Source of the DNA: Pseudomonadota bacterium
GTDB taxonomy: Bacteria > Pseudomonadota > Gammaproteobacteria > Steroidobacterales > Woeseiaceae
Assembly: GCA_022567775.1 (NCBI GenBank)
Contig: JADFGH010000198.1
Coordinates: forward strand, 1-5,092
Direction of reading: 5' to 3'
Length of the DNA stretch: 5,092 nucleotides
A program made the translations under genes and the position numbers. Positions 1 to 5,092 of the stretch are shown one piece after another. Positions within the stretch are counted from its first letter, which is position 1. Every line of letters begins with the position of its first letter. The notes under the pieces were generated by a model. The model did not search any database. It was not told where the DNA came from and saw nothing but the letters and a program-made list of their open reading frames with translations.

Positions 1-1
1 G

Positions 2-208
2 ATGGTCGCCAACATCGATGCAGAGATTACGCGTTTCGTCATCGGCGTAATTTCACTGACGCAACTTATCTACATGTCAGAGGTTGGCATATTGATGATC
101 AAGTGCGAAATCCCGCTGCGCTTTCATCACCTGTTTGTCATCTTCGTGCTGCGGACGCTGATCGGCTTGCCGATTGTTCTGGCATACGCACACTGGGTCG
201 TTTACTGA
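2..208 (+). CDS. Small or 5'-truncated integral membrane protein, function unknown
   Basis: The reading frame is open from the window edge to a TGA at 206-208. The first ATG is at base 2, so I cannot tell whether this is the true start (68 residues) or only the C-terminal end of a longer protein. Two strongly hydrophobic segments are visible, at about residues 11-33 and 43-67. They are joined by a short polar link containing Lys34, Glu36, Arg40 and two His, as expected for a helical hairpin in the inner membrane. No family motif is recognisable. The end overlaps the convergent serine hydrolase gene by 7 bases (its stop codon lies at 202-204). The hydrophobic composition with well-placed charges favours a real protein over a chance frame. 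The product is best called a hypothetical membrane protein. Confidence 0.5.
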   Translation: MVANIDAEITRFVIGVISLTQLIYMSEVGILMIKCEIPLRFHHLFVIFVLRTLIGLPIVLAYAHWVVY

Positions 209-1470
209 TCGAATAATCCTGACTTGGCGAGCTGCCGTGCGACACGGGTCATTTCGTGACCTTTACCATTCTCATCGAAGGAGCCGAAGAATGCGACCAC
301 GAGATCACGGGACGGTGAGATGTAGAGTCCCTGCCCGCCGAAGCCACCTTTGAAGAAGTCGCCATCTTCCATGACAAAGTCCCACTGATAGGTATTGTGC
401 CGGGCTGGCTCGCCATCGACCATTCGCGGATCGTCTTCGCGATCCGCGTTGAATATCTCCGGGCGTCCGCCGCTCTGGATCTTCGACAGGTAGGCATCCG
501 AGATTAGCGAATCCATGCCGTTTCGCCCGCCTGGCGTAAACAATAGTCCGAAGCGCGCCATGTCGCGGAGTGTAGAGCTGATGCCACCGCTTGCGATCGG
601 CACGCCGCGCCTTGGCGCTACAATTATGGCGTCTGACTCGGCGCCCATTTTTTGCCAGATCTCTTTGGAGAGAATATCGGTGTAGGTTTGGCCGCTGATT
701 GTCTCGATGAGCCATCCGAGGATGAAGGTGTTCGGCGACGTGTATTCAAATGATTCTCCGGATGGTCGATGCGAATCGAGTGACGCCATATAGTCGAAGG
801 TGCTGTCCATCGTTGCTTCGGTAGCGCGCAGCCAGCCGAGGGATGCCTCGTACTGGTAATAGCAACGCGCCGGATTGCTGTATGCGCCTTCCTCGCCTTC
901 GAGGCAGCCAATACCGGACGCCATATCCAGTATGTCGATAACAGGTACACCTTCCCAACCCGATCCGGCCAGTTTCGGCAGGTAGCTATCCACCGGCTGG
1001 CTGACATCGATTTGCTCCCGGTCTTCGAGTATCGCAATCAGCGTTGATGCGAAACCTTTCGATACCGACATATGAAGATGCTTGTCTTCTGCGCGCATTC
1101 TCGGGTACGACTCGAATACGATCTCGCCGTGATGCAATACGAGTGCCCCATTGACTGTGGAATCATTGACGTAGTCCGCCAATTTCACTTTGCCACGATC
1201 GGTGGTTGTGACGAAATTGGCCACGTCTTGTCGAACATCCGCGGGCAATTCGCGTATCGGACCACCACGGTCGATCAGGCTGTGATTCCAGAACTCTGAC
1301 ATGTTGAGAAACACATAGCGCATCAGCGGTCCGCCATCGTCCCAGTTATCCATGGTCCATTGCTGTCGAAATTCCGTCGCTTCCTCGAGTGAGTAGCCGC
1401 TGTAGCCGTCTGCAGCGACCGTCAAAGTTGCAGCAAGAAGTGCGCCAGGAAGTAGTAGCCTGGTTTTCAT
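202..1470 (-). CDS. Exported beta-lactamase-fold serine hydrolase (class C / 6-aminohexanoate-dimer hydrolase NylB-like)
   Basis: This encodes 422 residues. Residues 1-20 form a Sec signal peptide (Lys2-Thr-Arg, a hydrophobic core, and cleavage expected after Val-Ala-Ala20), so the enzyme should act in the periplasm or outside the cell. The SxxK motif is Ser135-Val-Ser-Lys138. The second motif is Tyr243-Thr-Ser in FEYTSPNTFILGWLIE, the Y-x-S form rather than the Y-x-N usual in true class C beta-lactamases. The C-terminal motif around 375-395 reads GGFGGQGLYISPSRDLVV, lacking the K/H-T-G of beta-lactamases. The spacing from SxxK Ser to Tyr (108) is close to NylB (Ser112, Tyr215). These features fit NylB-like amidases and esterases more than an antibiotic-resistance enzyme. 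The only two cysteines of the protein, 189 and 203, could form a disulfide. The ATG at 1470 was chosen over an ATG at 1545 because it gives the signal peptide and has an AAGGG site 7 bases upstream. The amidase gene lies 16 bp upstream. The family is secure; the substrate is unknown. Confidence 0.92.
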   Translation of the reverse strand: MKTRLLLPGALLAATLTVAADGYSGYSLEEATEFRQQWTMDNWDDGGPLMRYVFLNMSEFWNHSLIDRGGPIRELPADVRQDVANFVTTTDRGKVKLADYVNDSTVNGALVLHHGEIVFESYPRMRAEDKHLHMSVSKGFASTLIAILEDREQIDVSQPVDSYLPKLAGSGWEGVPVIDILDMASGIGCLEGEEGAYSNPARCYYQYEASLGWLRATEATMDSTFDYMASLDSHRPSGESFEYTSPNTFILGWLIETISGQTYTDILSKEIWQKMGAESDAIIVAPRRGVPIASGGISSTLRDMARFGLLFTPGGRNGMDSLISDAYLSKIQSGGRPEIFNADREDDPRMVDGEPARHNTYQWDFVMEDGDFFKGGFGGQGLYISPSRDLVVAFFGSFDENGKGHEMTRVARQLAKSGLFDQ

Positions 1471-1477
1471 GAATTTT

Positions 1478-1482
1478 CCCTT
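1478..1482 (-). promoter_or_regulatory. Ribosome binding site fixing the serine hydrolase start
   Basis: On the minus strand, AAGGG lies 7 bases before the ATG at 1468-1470, inside the 16-base gap after the amidase stop codon. It decides the start in favour of the signal-peptide-bearing form and indicates independent re-initiation on a shared transcript. The gap has no room for a separate promoter. Confidence 0.7.
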
Positions 1483-1486
1483 GTAT

Positions 1487-3289
1487 TTACGCCAGTGACG
1501 GCCGTTCGTTGACGACGCCCAGTTCAGCTTCCAATGCACGCCCAACCCGGATGAGTTTGCCCTCCTCGAACAGGTTGCTCCACAGGCTCACGGAGCGCGG
1601 GATGCGATGCAGCGTTTCGTCGGTGTCGTTCTCGGGGTGGTTGAATAACTCGCGTGGCGTAATTTCTTCGAAACCGGCCCGCATGGCCAGGCAAGGCTGA
1701 CCCGTGAAATTGGTGAGACTCAACATCGGCGTGCCGAAGCTCGGACCGAAAACGACGTCGACCTGCGAGAAGAACTCATGCGTCTTCCTCATAACATCGC
1801 GGCGCAGGCGATCTGCCTGCACGTAGTCGACTGCCGAGTAAAATCGTGCCTCACGGAAACTGTTCGGCCATGCGTTCTTGATCTGTCGTCGCAATAGATC
1901 GTCGCGGCCTGATAACGTCAGTTCTTCGAATGCTGCAGCAGATTCCGCAGCCAGCGGCGCCATGATTTCATCGACCGGCAGGTCCGGCAGCGTAATTTCC
2001 TTCAAAGTCACATTGAGTCGGGAGAGTGCCTCGAGTGCTGTCTTGTCAGTCGAGCGAACATCCTCGCCCTCGAACCAGCTTGGGTCATAACCGACAGTCA
2101 GATCGCTGATTGCCTGCCGGCCGTCATAACTAAAGCCCATTTCGATTGACGAGGCATCCATTACGTCGAATCCATTCAGCACGCTCAACACCAGTGCGGT
2201 GTCTTCGGTATAGCGGCACATCGGTCCGATCTTGTCCAATGACCAGCACAGCGCCATGGCGCCGGCACGCGATACCCGTCCATAGGTTGGCCGCAGTCCC
2301 GACAGCCCGTTCCTGTCCGCCGGCGATACGATAGAGCCCAGTGTTTCGGTACCGATCCCGAATGAACAAAGGCCGGCAGCGGTCGCAGAACCGGACCCTG
2401 CAGAAGATCCCGATGCGCCTTCCTTCGGATTCCAGGGATTGCGGGTCTCACCGCCAAACCAGACATCGCCCCAGGCAAGCGCCCCCAGCGTGGTCTTGCC
2501 GAGCATCACTGCACCGGCTTCCTGCAACAGTCGAACGACGGCGCCGTCCTTGCTGGCCACGCGGTCTTTGTACGGTTCTGCGCCCCAGGTCGTCAGGATG
2601 TCTTTTGTGTCCAGCAGGTCTTTGACGCCGTAGGGAATGCCGTGCAGCGGGCCCCGAACCTGGCCGGTCGCGCGTTCGCGATCCGCCCGGTCGGCCTGCG
2701 CCCGTGCGACGTCTGCCGTAACCGTCACAAAGCATTCAAGCAGTTCGCCGTACTTATCGATCCGTTCGAGGTATATGTCCGTCAGCTCGCGGCTCGTGAT
2801 CTGACCAGTGGTCATCCAGCGCGCCTGTTGCTTGACGGAAGCAAAGGCAATGTCGCTTGCATCGTCGGGTAGTGCAGCGATCTCTTCGGGATACAAAGTG
2901 ATGGAATTCGCCTGATCGGGATAGCTCACGCCCGGGAGCCGAGGGTCGAACGTCATGGCCGGCGCGAATGAATTCGGCATCTCCTGGCTGCGCATGGAAT
3001 TCAGGTTTTCTATCTGCCTGGCGAAGAATCCTTCCTCGCCTTCCTCGCCTTCCTCGACAGGGCCGCCGAGAATCAGCCGCCGCTCTGCTTCAGAGAACTG
3101 CAGGCCGAATAGTTTTTCAGCTTCCGCCAGCGAGCGCTCTGTAATCCGCTCGTCGAAGCCGGCCCAGATATCGTCCTCTGATGAATCCTCCGCAGGCACA
3201 CAGGCTGAGAGGGCAGCGCCGCCGCCGCCCATTAACGCAGCGACTAAAACTCGCCTGCGATTCAATAACAAAGATTCTTTCTTGTTCAT
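1487..3289 (-). CDS. Exported amidase-signature family amidase, predicted Tat lipoprotein
   Basis: This encodes 600 residues. Residues 1-30 contain Arg11-Arg-Arg-Val-Leu, a hydrophobic Gly/Ala-rich stretch and the lipobox Leu27-Ser-Ala-Cys30, so a Tat-exported lipoprotein is predicted; Val31 after the Cys does not suggest inner-membrane retention. An acidic linker and a helical segment (about 46-73) precede the amidase domain, about 155-595. The Ser-cisSer-Lys triad can be assigned as Lys223 (in GVKD), Ser295 (in GASGSSAGSG) and Ser319 (in GTETLGSI). The 24-residue spacing between the two serines equals that of known family members. GLRPTYGRVSR at 331-341 is also typical. The family hydrolyses amides (GatA, peptide amidase, NylA and others). 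Substrate is not predictable; a GatA role in tRNA amidation is unlikely because of the export signal. The start at 3289 was preferred over an ATG at 3346, which would add 19 residues before the signal and overlap the divergent gene. Its ribosome binding site is weak (GGGGG-rich). The serine hydrolase follows 16 bp downstream. Confidence 0.93.
   Translation of the reverse strand: MNKKESLLLNRRRVLVAALMGGGGAALSACVPAEDSSEDDIWAGFDERITERSLAEAEKLFGLQFSEAERRLILGGPVEEGEEGEEGFFARQIENLNSMRSQEMPNSFAPAMTFDPRLPGVSYPDQANSITLYPEEIAALPDDASDIAFASVKQQARWMTTGQITSRELTDIYLERIDKYGELLECFVTVTADVARAQADRADRERATGQVRGPLHGIPYGVKDLLDTKDILTTWGAEPYKDRVASKDGAVVRLLQEAGAVMLGKTTLGALAWGDVWFGGETRNPWNPKEGASGSSAGSGSATAAGLCSFGIGTETLGSIVSPADRNGLSGLRPTYGRVSRAGAMALCWSLDKIGPMCRYTEDTALVLSVLNGFDVMDASSIEMGFSYDGRQAISDLTVGYDPSWFEGEDVRSTDKTALEALSRLNVTLKEITLPDLPVDEIMAPLAAESAAAFEELTLSGRDDLLRRQIKNAWPNSFREARFYSAVDYVQADRLRRDVMRKTHEFFSQVDVVFGPSFGTPMLSLTNFTGQPCLAMRAGFEEITPRELFNHPENDTDETLHRIPRSVSLWSNLFEEGKLIRVGRALEAELGVVNERPSLA
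3030..3056. repeat. Three perfect tandem copies of a 9-bp unit (ccttcctcg)
   Basis: The unit ccttcctcg occurs three times head to tail inside the amidase gene. On the coding (minus) strand it gives the acidic low-complexity run EEGEEGEEG at about residues 79-87, in the linker between the lipid anchor and the amidase domain. The 9-bp period preserves the reading frame, so copy-number change would only lengthen or shorten the linker. Confidence 0.85.
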
Positions 3290-3329
3290 TCCGGCGCCCC
3301 CGCTTTGGAATTCGTTTATTCTTCTTAGA
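3290..3329. promoter_or_regulatory. Divergent 40-bp intergenic region between amidase and E2-like gene
   Basis: This is the entire space between two divergent start codons, so at least one promoter must reach into a neighbouring coding region. No convincing -35/-10 pair with normal spacing is visible for either strand. The sequence contains a GGAATTCG stretch and an odd-centred inverted repeat TTCT-T-AGAA at 3322-3330 that touches the E2 ATG. TAGAAT at 3326-3331 resembles a -10 box, but it overlaps the ATG and so cannot serve that start. Confidence 0.3.
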
Positions 3330-4169
3330 ATGGACCAGTTTAACACTCCATGGCGCGTAACCGCCGCCGCGATTTATACCACACCGACGGATTCCAGGGT
3401 TTACGGCACGCTCGATATCGATGTGACCGATGCCAAGCGTTTCATCGATGAGAAACGCGAGGCGGGCACCAGGATCACGATGACTCACATCGTCACAGCG
3501 GTTATTTCCCGGGCCGTCGCATTCGATGTGCCCGAGATGAACTGCTTCATACGGCGTGGGCGGGTGATAGGCCGGGAACGGCTGGATGCGATGGTGCCCG
3601 TGGCGATGAACGATGACGCGGGCGTCACCTCGGTAATCATCAAGGACGCACATGCGCGGACGGTCACCTCGATTGCCGGGGAAATCCGCGAGAAGGCCCG
3701 GGCCGCCCGCGGCGGTGTCGAATCGAAGGCGGCACAAAACAAGTACTTGCTCAACAGGATCCCATGGCCGCTGCGGCGGCCGGTATTCCTGATGCTGAAG
3801 TGGATAACGGTGGATATGGGCCTGGAGATCAAGGCCCTGGGTCTGTCCGCACACAGCTTCGGTTCATTCGTGGTGTCGGACATCGGTAGCCACGGCCTGA
3901 AGACCGGCATGACAGCATTGATGCCGGCCGCCAAGGTGCCGGCCGTAATCGTGTTGGGAAAGATCGAGGAAAAGCCGGTGGTGCGCAAAGGCGAAATCGT
4001 TATCCGGACTATATTGCCGTTAACGGGGACCTTCGATCACCGGATCGTCGATGGCGCACAAATCGGCAAGCTCGCGCGCGGCATCAAACGCAACTTCAGG
4101 AAAGTCGAATGGCTCGATGAGGTGCCCGAGGAAGAATTGCGAGATTGTATTTTCAAAACGCGAGACTGA
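3330..4169 (+). CDS. Stand-alone 2-oxoacid dehydrogenase E2-type acyltransferase catalytic domain protein
   Basis: This encodes 279 residues, cytoplasmic by absence of any signal. The N-terminus (PWRVTAAAIYTTPTDSRVYG, residues 7-26) and DVTDAKRFI are like the first strand and helix of E2 catalytic domains. THIVTAVISRAVA at 52-64 is the usual core helix. SFGSFVVSDIG at 176-186 matches the family strand before the active site. The hallmark HxxxDG is His237-Arg-Ile-Val-Asp241-Gly242. The fold is that of chloramphenicol acetyltransferase and E2 trimers. There is no lipoyl domain and no E1/E3-binding domain, so it is much shorter than a normal pyruvate or oxoglutarate E2, and no E1, E3 or lipoylation gene is nearby. 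About 50 residues at 127-175, including the hydrophobic LLNRIPWPLRRPVFLMLKWI, replace the short loop of standard E2s. The frame stays open upstream to 2955, but that part is antisense to the amidase gene and low in complexity. The ATG at 3330 begins the conserved domain, although it has no clear ribosome binding site. Acyl substrate unknown. Confidence 0.88.
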   Translation: MDQFNTPWRVTAAAIYTTPTDSRVYGTLDIDVTDAKRFIDEKREAGTRITMTHIVTAVISRAVAFDVPEMNCFIRRGRVIGRERLDAMVPVAMNDDAGVTSVIIKDAHARTVTSIAGEIREKARAARGGVESKAAQNKYLLNRIPWPLRRPVFLMLKWITVDMGLEIKALGLSAHSFGSFVVSDIGSHGLKTGMTALMPAAKVPAVIVLGKIEEKPVVRKGEIVIRTILPLTGTFDHRIVDGAQIGKLARGIKRNFRKVEWLDEVPEEELRDCIFKTRD

Positions 4170-4176
4170 ACGAAAC

Positions 4177-4206
4177 TGCCCCGCAACCTGCAAAGATTGC
4201 GGGGCA
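4177..4206. terminator. Hairpin between convergent genes, probable bidirectional terminator
   Basis: TGCCCCGCAA at 4177-4186 and TTGCGGGGCA at 4197-4206 form a perfect 10-bp GC-rich stem with a 10-base loop. It starts 7 bases after the E2-like stop codon and lies 21 bases beyond the stop of the convergent secreted-protein gene. Neither side has a long T run: the minus-strand side continues GTTTCGTT, the plus-strand side AGGTAATT. Position and stem strength support a terminator or transcript-end stabiliser, more convincing for the minus-strand gene. Confidence 0.65.
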
Positions 4207-4227
4207 AGGTAATTACACGATGGAAAG

Positions 4228-4971
4228 TCAGTAGCTGAGGTCTGCGCGATATCGCAAAATACGGTCTTCACTGCTGACGAGCAACGCGGCACCGGCAGCC
4301 AGCATTTCCGCTCTTTCTTCGGCATTCATGTCTGCAAATGGTCCTGGCCCATCCAGTGCCGACCAGTTTTCAAGTCGCGTTGTGCTGATCCAGGTATTGT
4401 TGTTGCCACCCATCGCGACACGGCTGTAACCGAAACCTTTGATTCCGCCTTTCCTTAGCGCGGGCATCAGCCTGTTCTGGATCCAGTCGTGGTATTCGTC
4501 ACTCTTGCCGGGCGCAACGTTTCGCTCTCGCAAATACAGCATGTTGAGTTCCGCGCCTTCGTCCGCGGGAATTTGAAGTTCCGGGTAGTTGCGCAATATC
4601 GCATAGGTACTTGACGCTACCGTGTCTCCAAACGCCGCTATCCACTTGTCCCAGTCGTCCTGTTCCATGGCTGGCTGAAATGCGGCATCATTGTCCCCGA
4701 GCTGGTCGAGACTCCTTACTGCATAGAATGTGCTCGTATCACCGCGAATCTCCTGCCAGAAGTCCCTTGACCTGCCTGCGGCTTTCTCTGCTCTGGCAAA
4801 TTGTCGTTGCAATTCCAGGTACGCCGGAATTTGTCCCCCTTTTACAACCATCGTCCGTACTTGCGTATATGCAGCCCCATCATCCTGGGCTAGTACTTGC
4901 GATTGCGGCAAGAACAGGGCGATTGCAAGCAAGCTGCCAAGCATAACGCTGAGATATTTCTTATTTATCAT
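4228..4971 (-). CDS. Secreted protein of unknown function with two similar halves (tandem dimeric alpha/beta-barrel-like domains)
   Basis: This encodes 247 residues. Residues 1-28 are a clear Sec signal peptide (Asn3-Lys-Lys, hydrophobic core, cleavage expected after Val26-Leu-Ala28), leaving a mature periplasmic or secreted protein of about 219 residues. The mature part reads as two copies of one pattern. Each has a beta strand, then a Gly turn and long helix (residues 35-65 and 142-173), a later strand (TFYAVRSLDQL at 81-91; TWISTTRLENW at 193-203), and an end motif (SSTYAILRNYPEL at 120-132; SSEDRILRYRADL at 233-245, offset 113). This layout is like tandem ferredoxin-like (dimeric alpha/beta-barrel) domains, as in antibiotic-monooxygenase or NIPSNAP-type proteins, but I cannot assign a named family and see no certain active site. 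There are no cysteines. The ATG at 4971 was chosen over one at 5022 because of a strong AGGAG site and the signal peptide. The gene is monocistronic as far as can be seen. Confidence 0.88.
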   Translation of the reverse strand: MINKKYLSVMLGSLLAIALFLPQSQVLAQDDGAAYTQVRTMVVKGGQIPAYLELQRQFARAEKAAGRSRDFWQEIRGDTSTFYAVRSLDQLGDNDAAFQPAMEQDDWDKWIAAFGDTVASSTYAILRNYPELQIPADEGAELNMLYLRERNVAPGKSDEYHDWIQNRLMPALRKGGIKGFGYSRVAMGGNNNTWISTTRLENWSALDGPGPFADMNAEERAEMLAAGAALLVSSEDRILRYRADLSY

Positions 4972-4978
4972 GATATTG

Positions 4979-4985
4979 CTCCTTC
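4979..4985 (-). promoter_or_regulatory. Strong ribosome binding site for the duplicated secreted protein
   Basis: On the minus strand, GAAGGAG lies 7 bases before the ATG at 4969-4971. It is a near-perfect Shine-Dalgarno sequence and settles the start codon. The other minus-strand genes here have weaker sites, so this gene may be translated more efficiently. Confidence 0.85.
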
Positions 4986-5034
4986 GATTCTTGGTTTTTT
5001 GTTTTTTGAGCGTTTGGAACATTGACTCAAGCCA

Positions 5035-5063
5035 ATTTTAGTCGCAAAACCTGACTTTGCCAG
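5035..5063 (-). promoter_or_regulatory. Predicted sigma-70-type promoter for the secreted protein gene
   Basis: On the minus strand, CTGGCA (5058-5063, 4 of 6 matches to TTGACA) is followed after 17 bases by TAAAAT (5035-5040, 5 of 6 matches to TATAAT). Transcription would begin near 5028, giving a leader of about 57 bases to the ATG at 4971. The leader contains an A-rich stretch with two copies of AAAAAAC (complement of 4993-5006). The odd-centred palindrome TTGA-C-TCAA at 5022-5030 would sit at the start point. Prediction is from consensus matching only. Confidence 0.45.
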
Positions 5064-5092
5064 TAGCGCGGCAAGCCTTTATCCTTGCGAGC

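Noticed and set aside
161..174. Inverted repeat ATCGGC-TT-GCCGAT as a terminator for the serine hydrolase operon
   Set aside because: The loop is only 2 bases, there is no T run, and it lies in codons for a transmembrane helix of the plus-strand protein.
202..1470. Class C beta-lactamase (antibiotic resistance)
   Set aside because: The Y-x-N and K-T-G motifs are replaced by Y-T-S and a Gly-rich GGQG segment, which fits NylB-like or esterase relatives better.
1472..1545. 25-residue upstream extension of the serine hydrolase
   Set aside because: It would overlap the amidase coding end and bury the signal peptide; the ATG at 1470 has its own AAGGG site.
1487..3289. GatA, glutamyl-tRNA(Gln) amidotransferase subunit A
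   Set aside because: It carries an export/lipoprotein signal, has a variant nucleophile loop, and there is no gatB or gatC beside it.
2955..3329. A 125-residue N-terminal extension of the E2-like protein
   Set aside because: It is antisense to the amidase signal and linker region, is rich in Ser/Pro from the repeat, shows no lipoyl domain, and the E2 homology begins right after the ATG at 3330.
3290..3346. 19-residue upstream extension of the amidase
   Set aside because: It would overlap the start of the divergent E2-like gene and put non-signal sequence ahead of the Tat/lipobox signal.
3117..3854. Long minus-strand open frame (245 codons) opposite the E2-like gene
   Set aside because: Rich in Arg, Gly, Pro and His with no recognisable domain; a shadow of the GC-rich E2-like coding sequence.
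4730..5041. Plus-strand open frames opposite the secreted-protein gene (also 4611-4946)
   Set aside because: Composition typical of antisense frames, and the minus-strand gene has a signal peptide, strong ribosome binding site and internal duplication.
5057..5088. Overlapping short hairpins (TTGCC/GGCAA and GCAAG/CTTGC) as a terminator of an upstream gene or a small RNA
   Set aside because: Stems are only 5 bp, there is no T run, and the window ends here; the overlap with the predicted promoter could be chance.

Overview
The window looks like a chromosomal stretch of a Gram-negative bacterium with fairly high GC, most likely a (gamma)proteobacterium. This is inferred from a Tat-type lipoprotein signal, two Sec-type signal peptides, Shine-Dalgarno starts and compact gene packing. 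I see no transposase, phage gene, tRNA, rRNA or CRISPR array. The exact taxon cannot be fixed from the sequence.

Layout: (1) 2-208 (+), the tail of a small or 5'-truncated membrane protein. It converges with and slightly overlaps (2) 202-1470 (-), an exported beta-lactamase-fold serine hydrolase of the NylB / class C type. Just upstream of that gene, separated by 16 bp, is (3) 1487-3289 (-), an exported amidase-signature enzyme with a Tat/lipoprotein signal; genes 3 and 2 form an apparent operon. Divergent from it across only 40 bp is (4) 3330-4169 (+), a stand-alone 2-oxoacid dehydrogenase E2 acyltransferase catalytic domain. A strong hairpin at 4177-4206 separates this from the convergent gene (5) 4228-4971 (-), a secreted protein of unknown function built from two similar halves that look like tandem dimeric alpha/beta-barrel domains. 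Gene 5 has a strong ribosome binding site and a plausible sigma-70 promoter. No gene-free stretch exceeds about 120 bp.

How the genes work together: the clearest unit is the amidase plus serine hydrolase operon. Both products carry export signals and both belong to amide/ester-hydrolysing folds. The same two families supply the classical nylon-oligomer enzymes NylA (amidase signature) and NylB (beta-lactamase fold). A periplasmic or outer-membrane two-step amide (or ester) degradation pathway is a reasonable but unproven hypothesis. The E2-like protein and the duplicated secreted protein have no demonstrated link to this pair.
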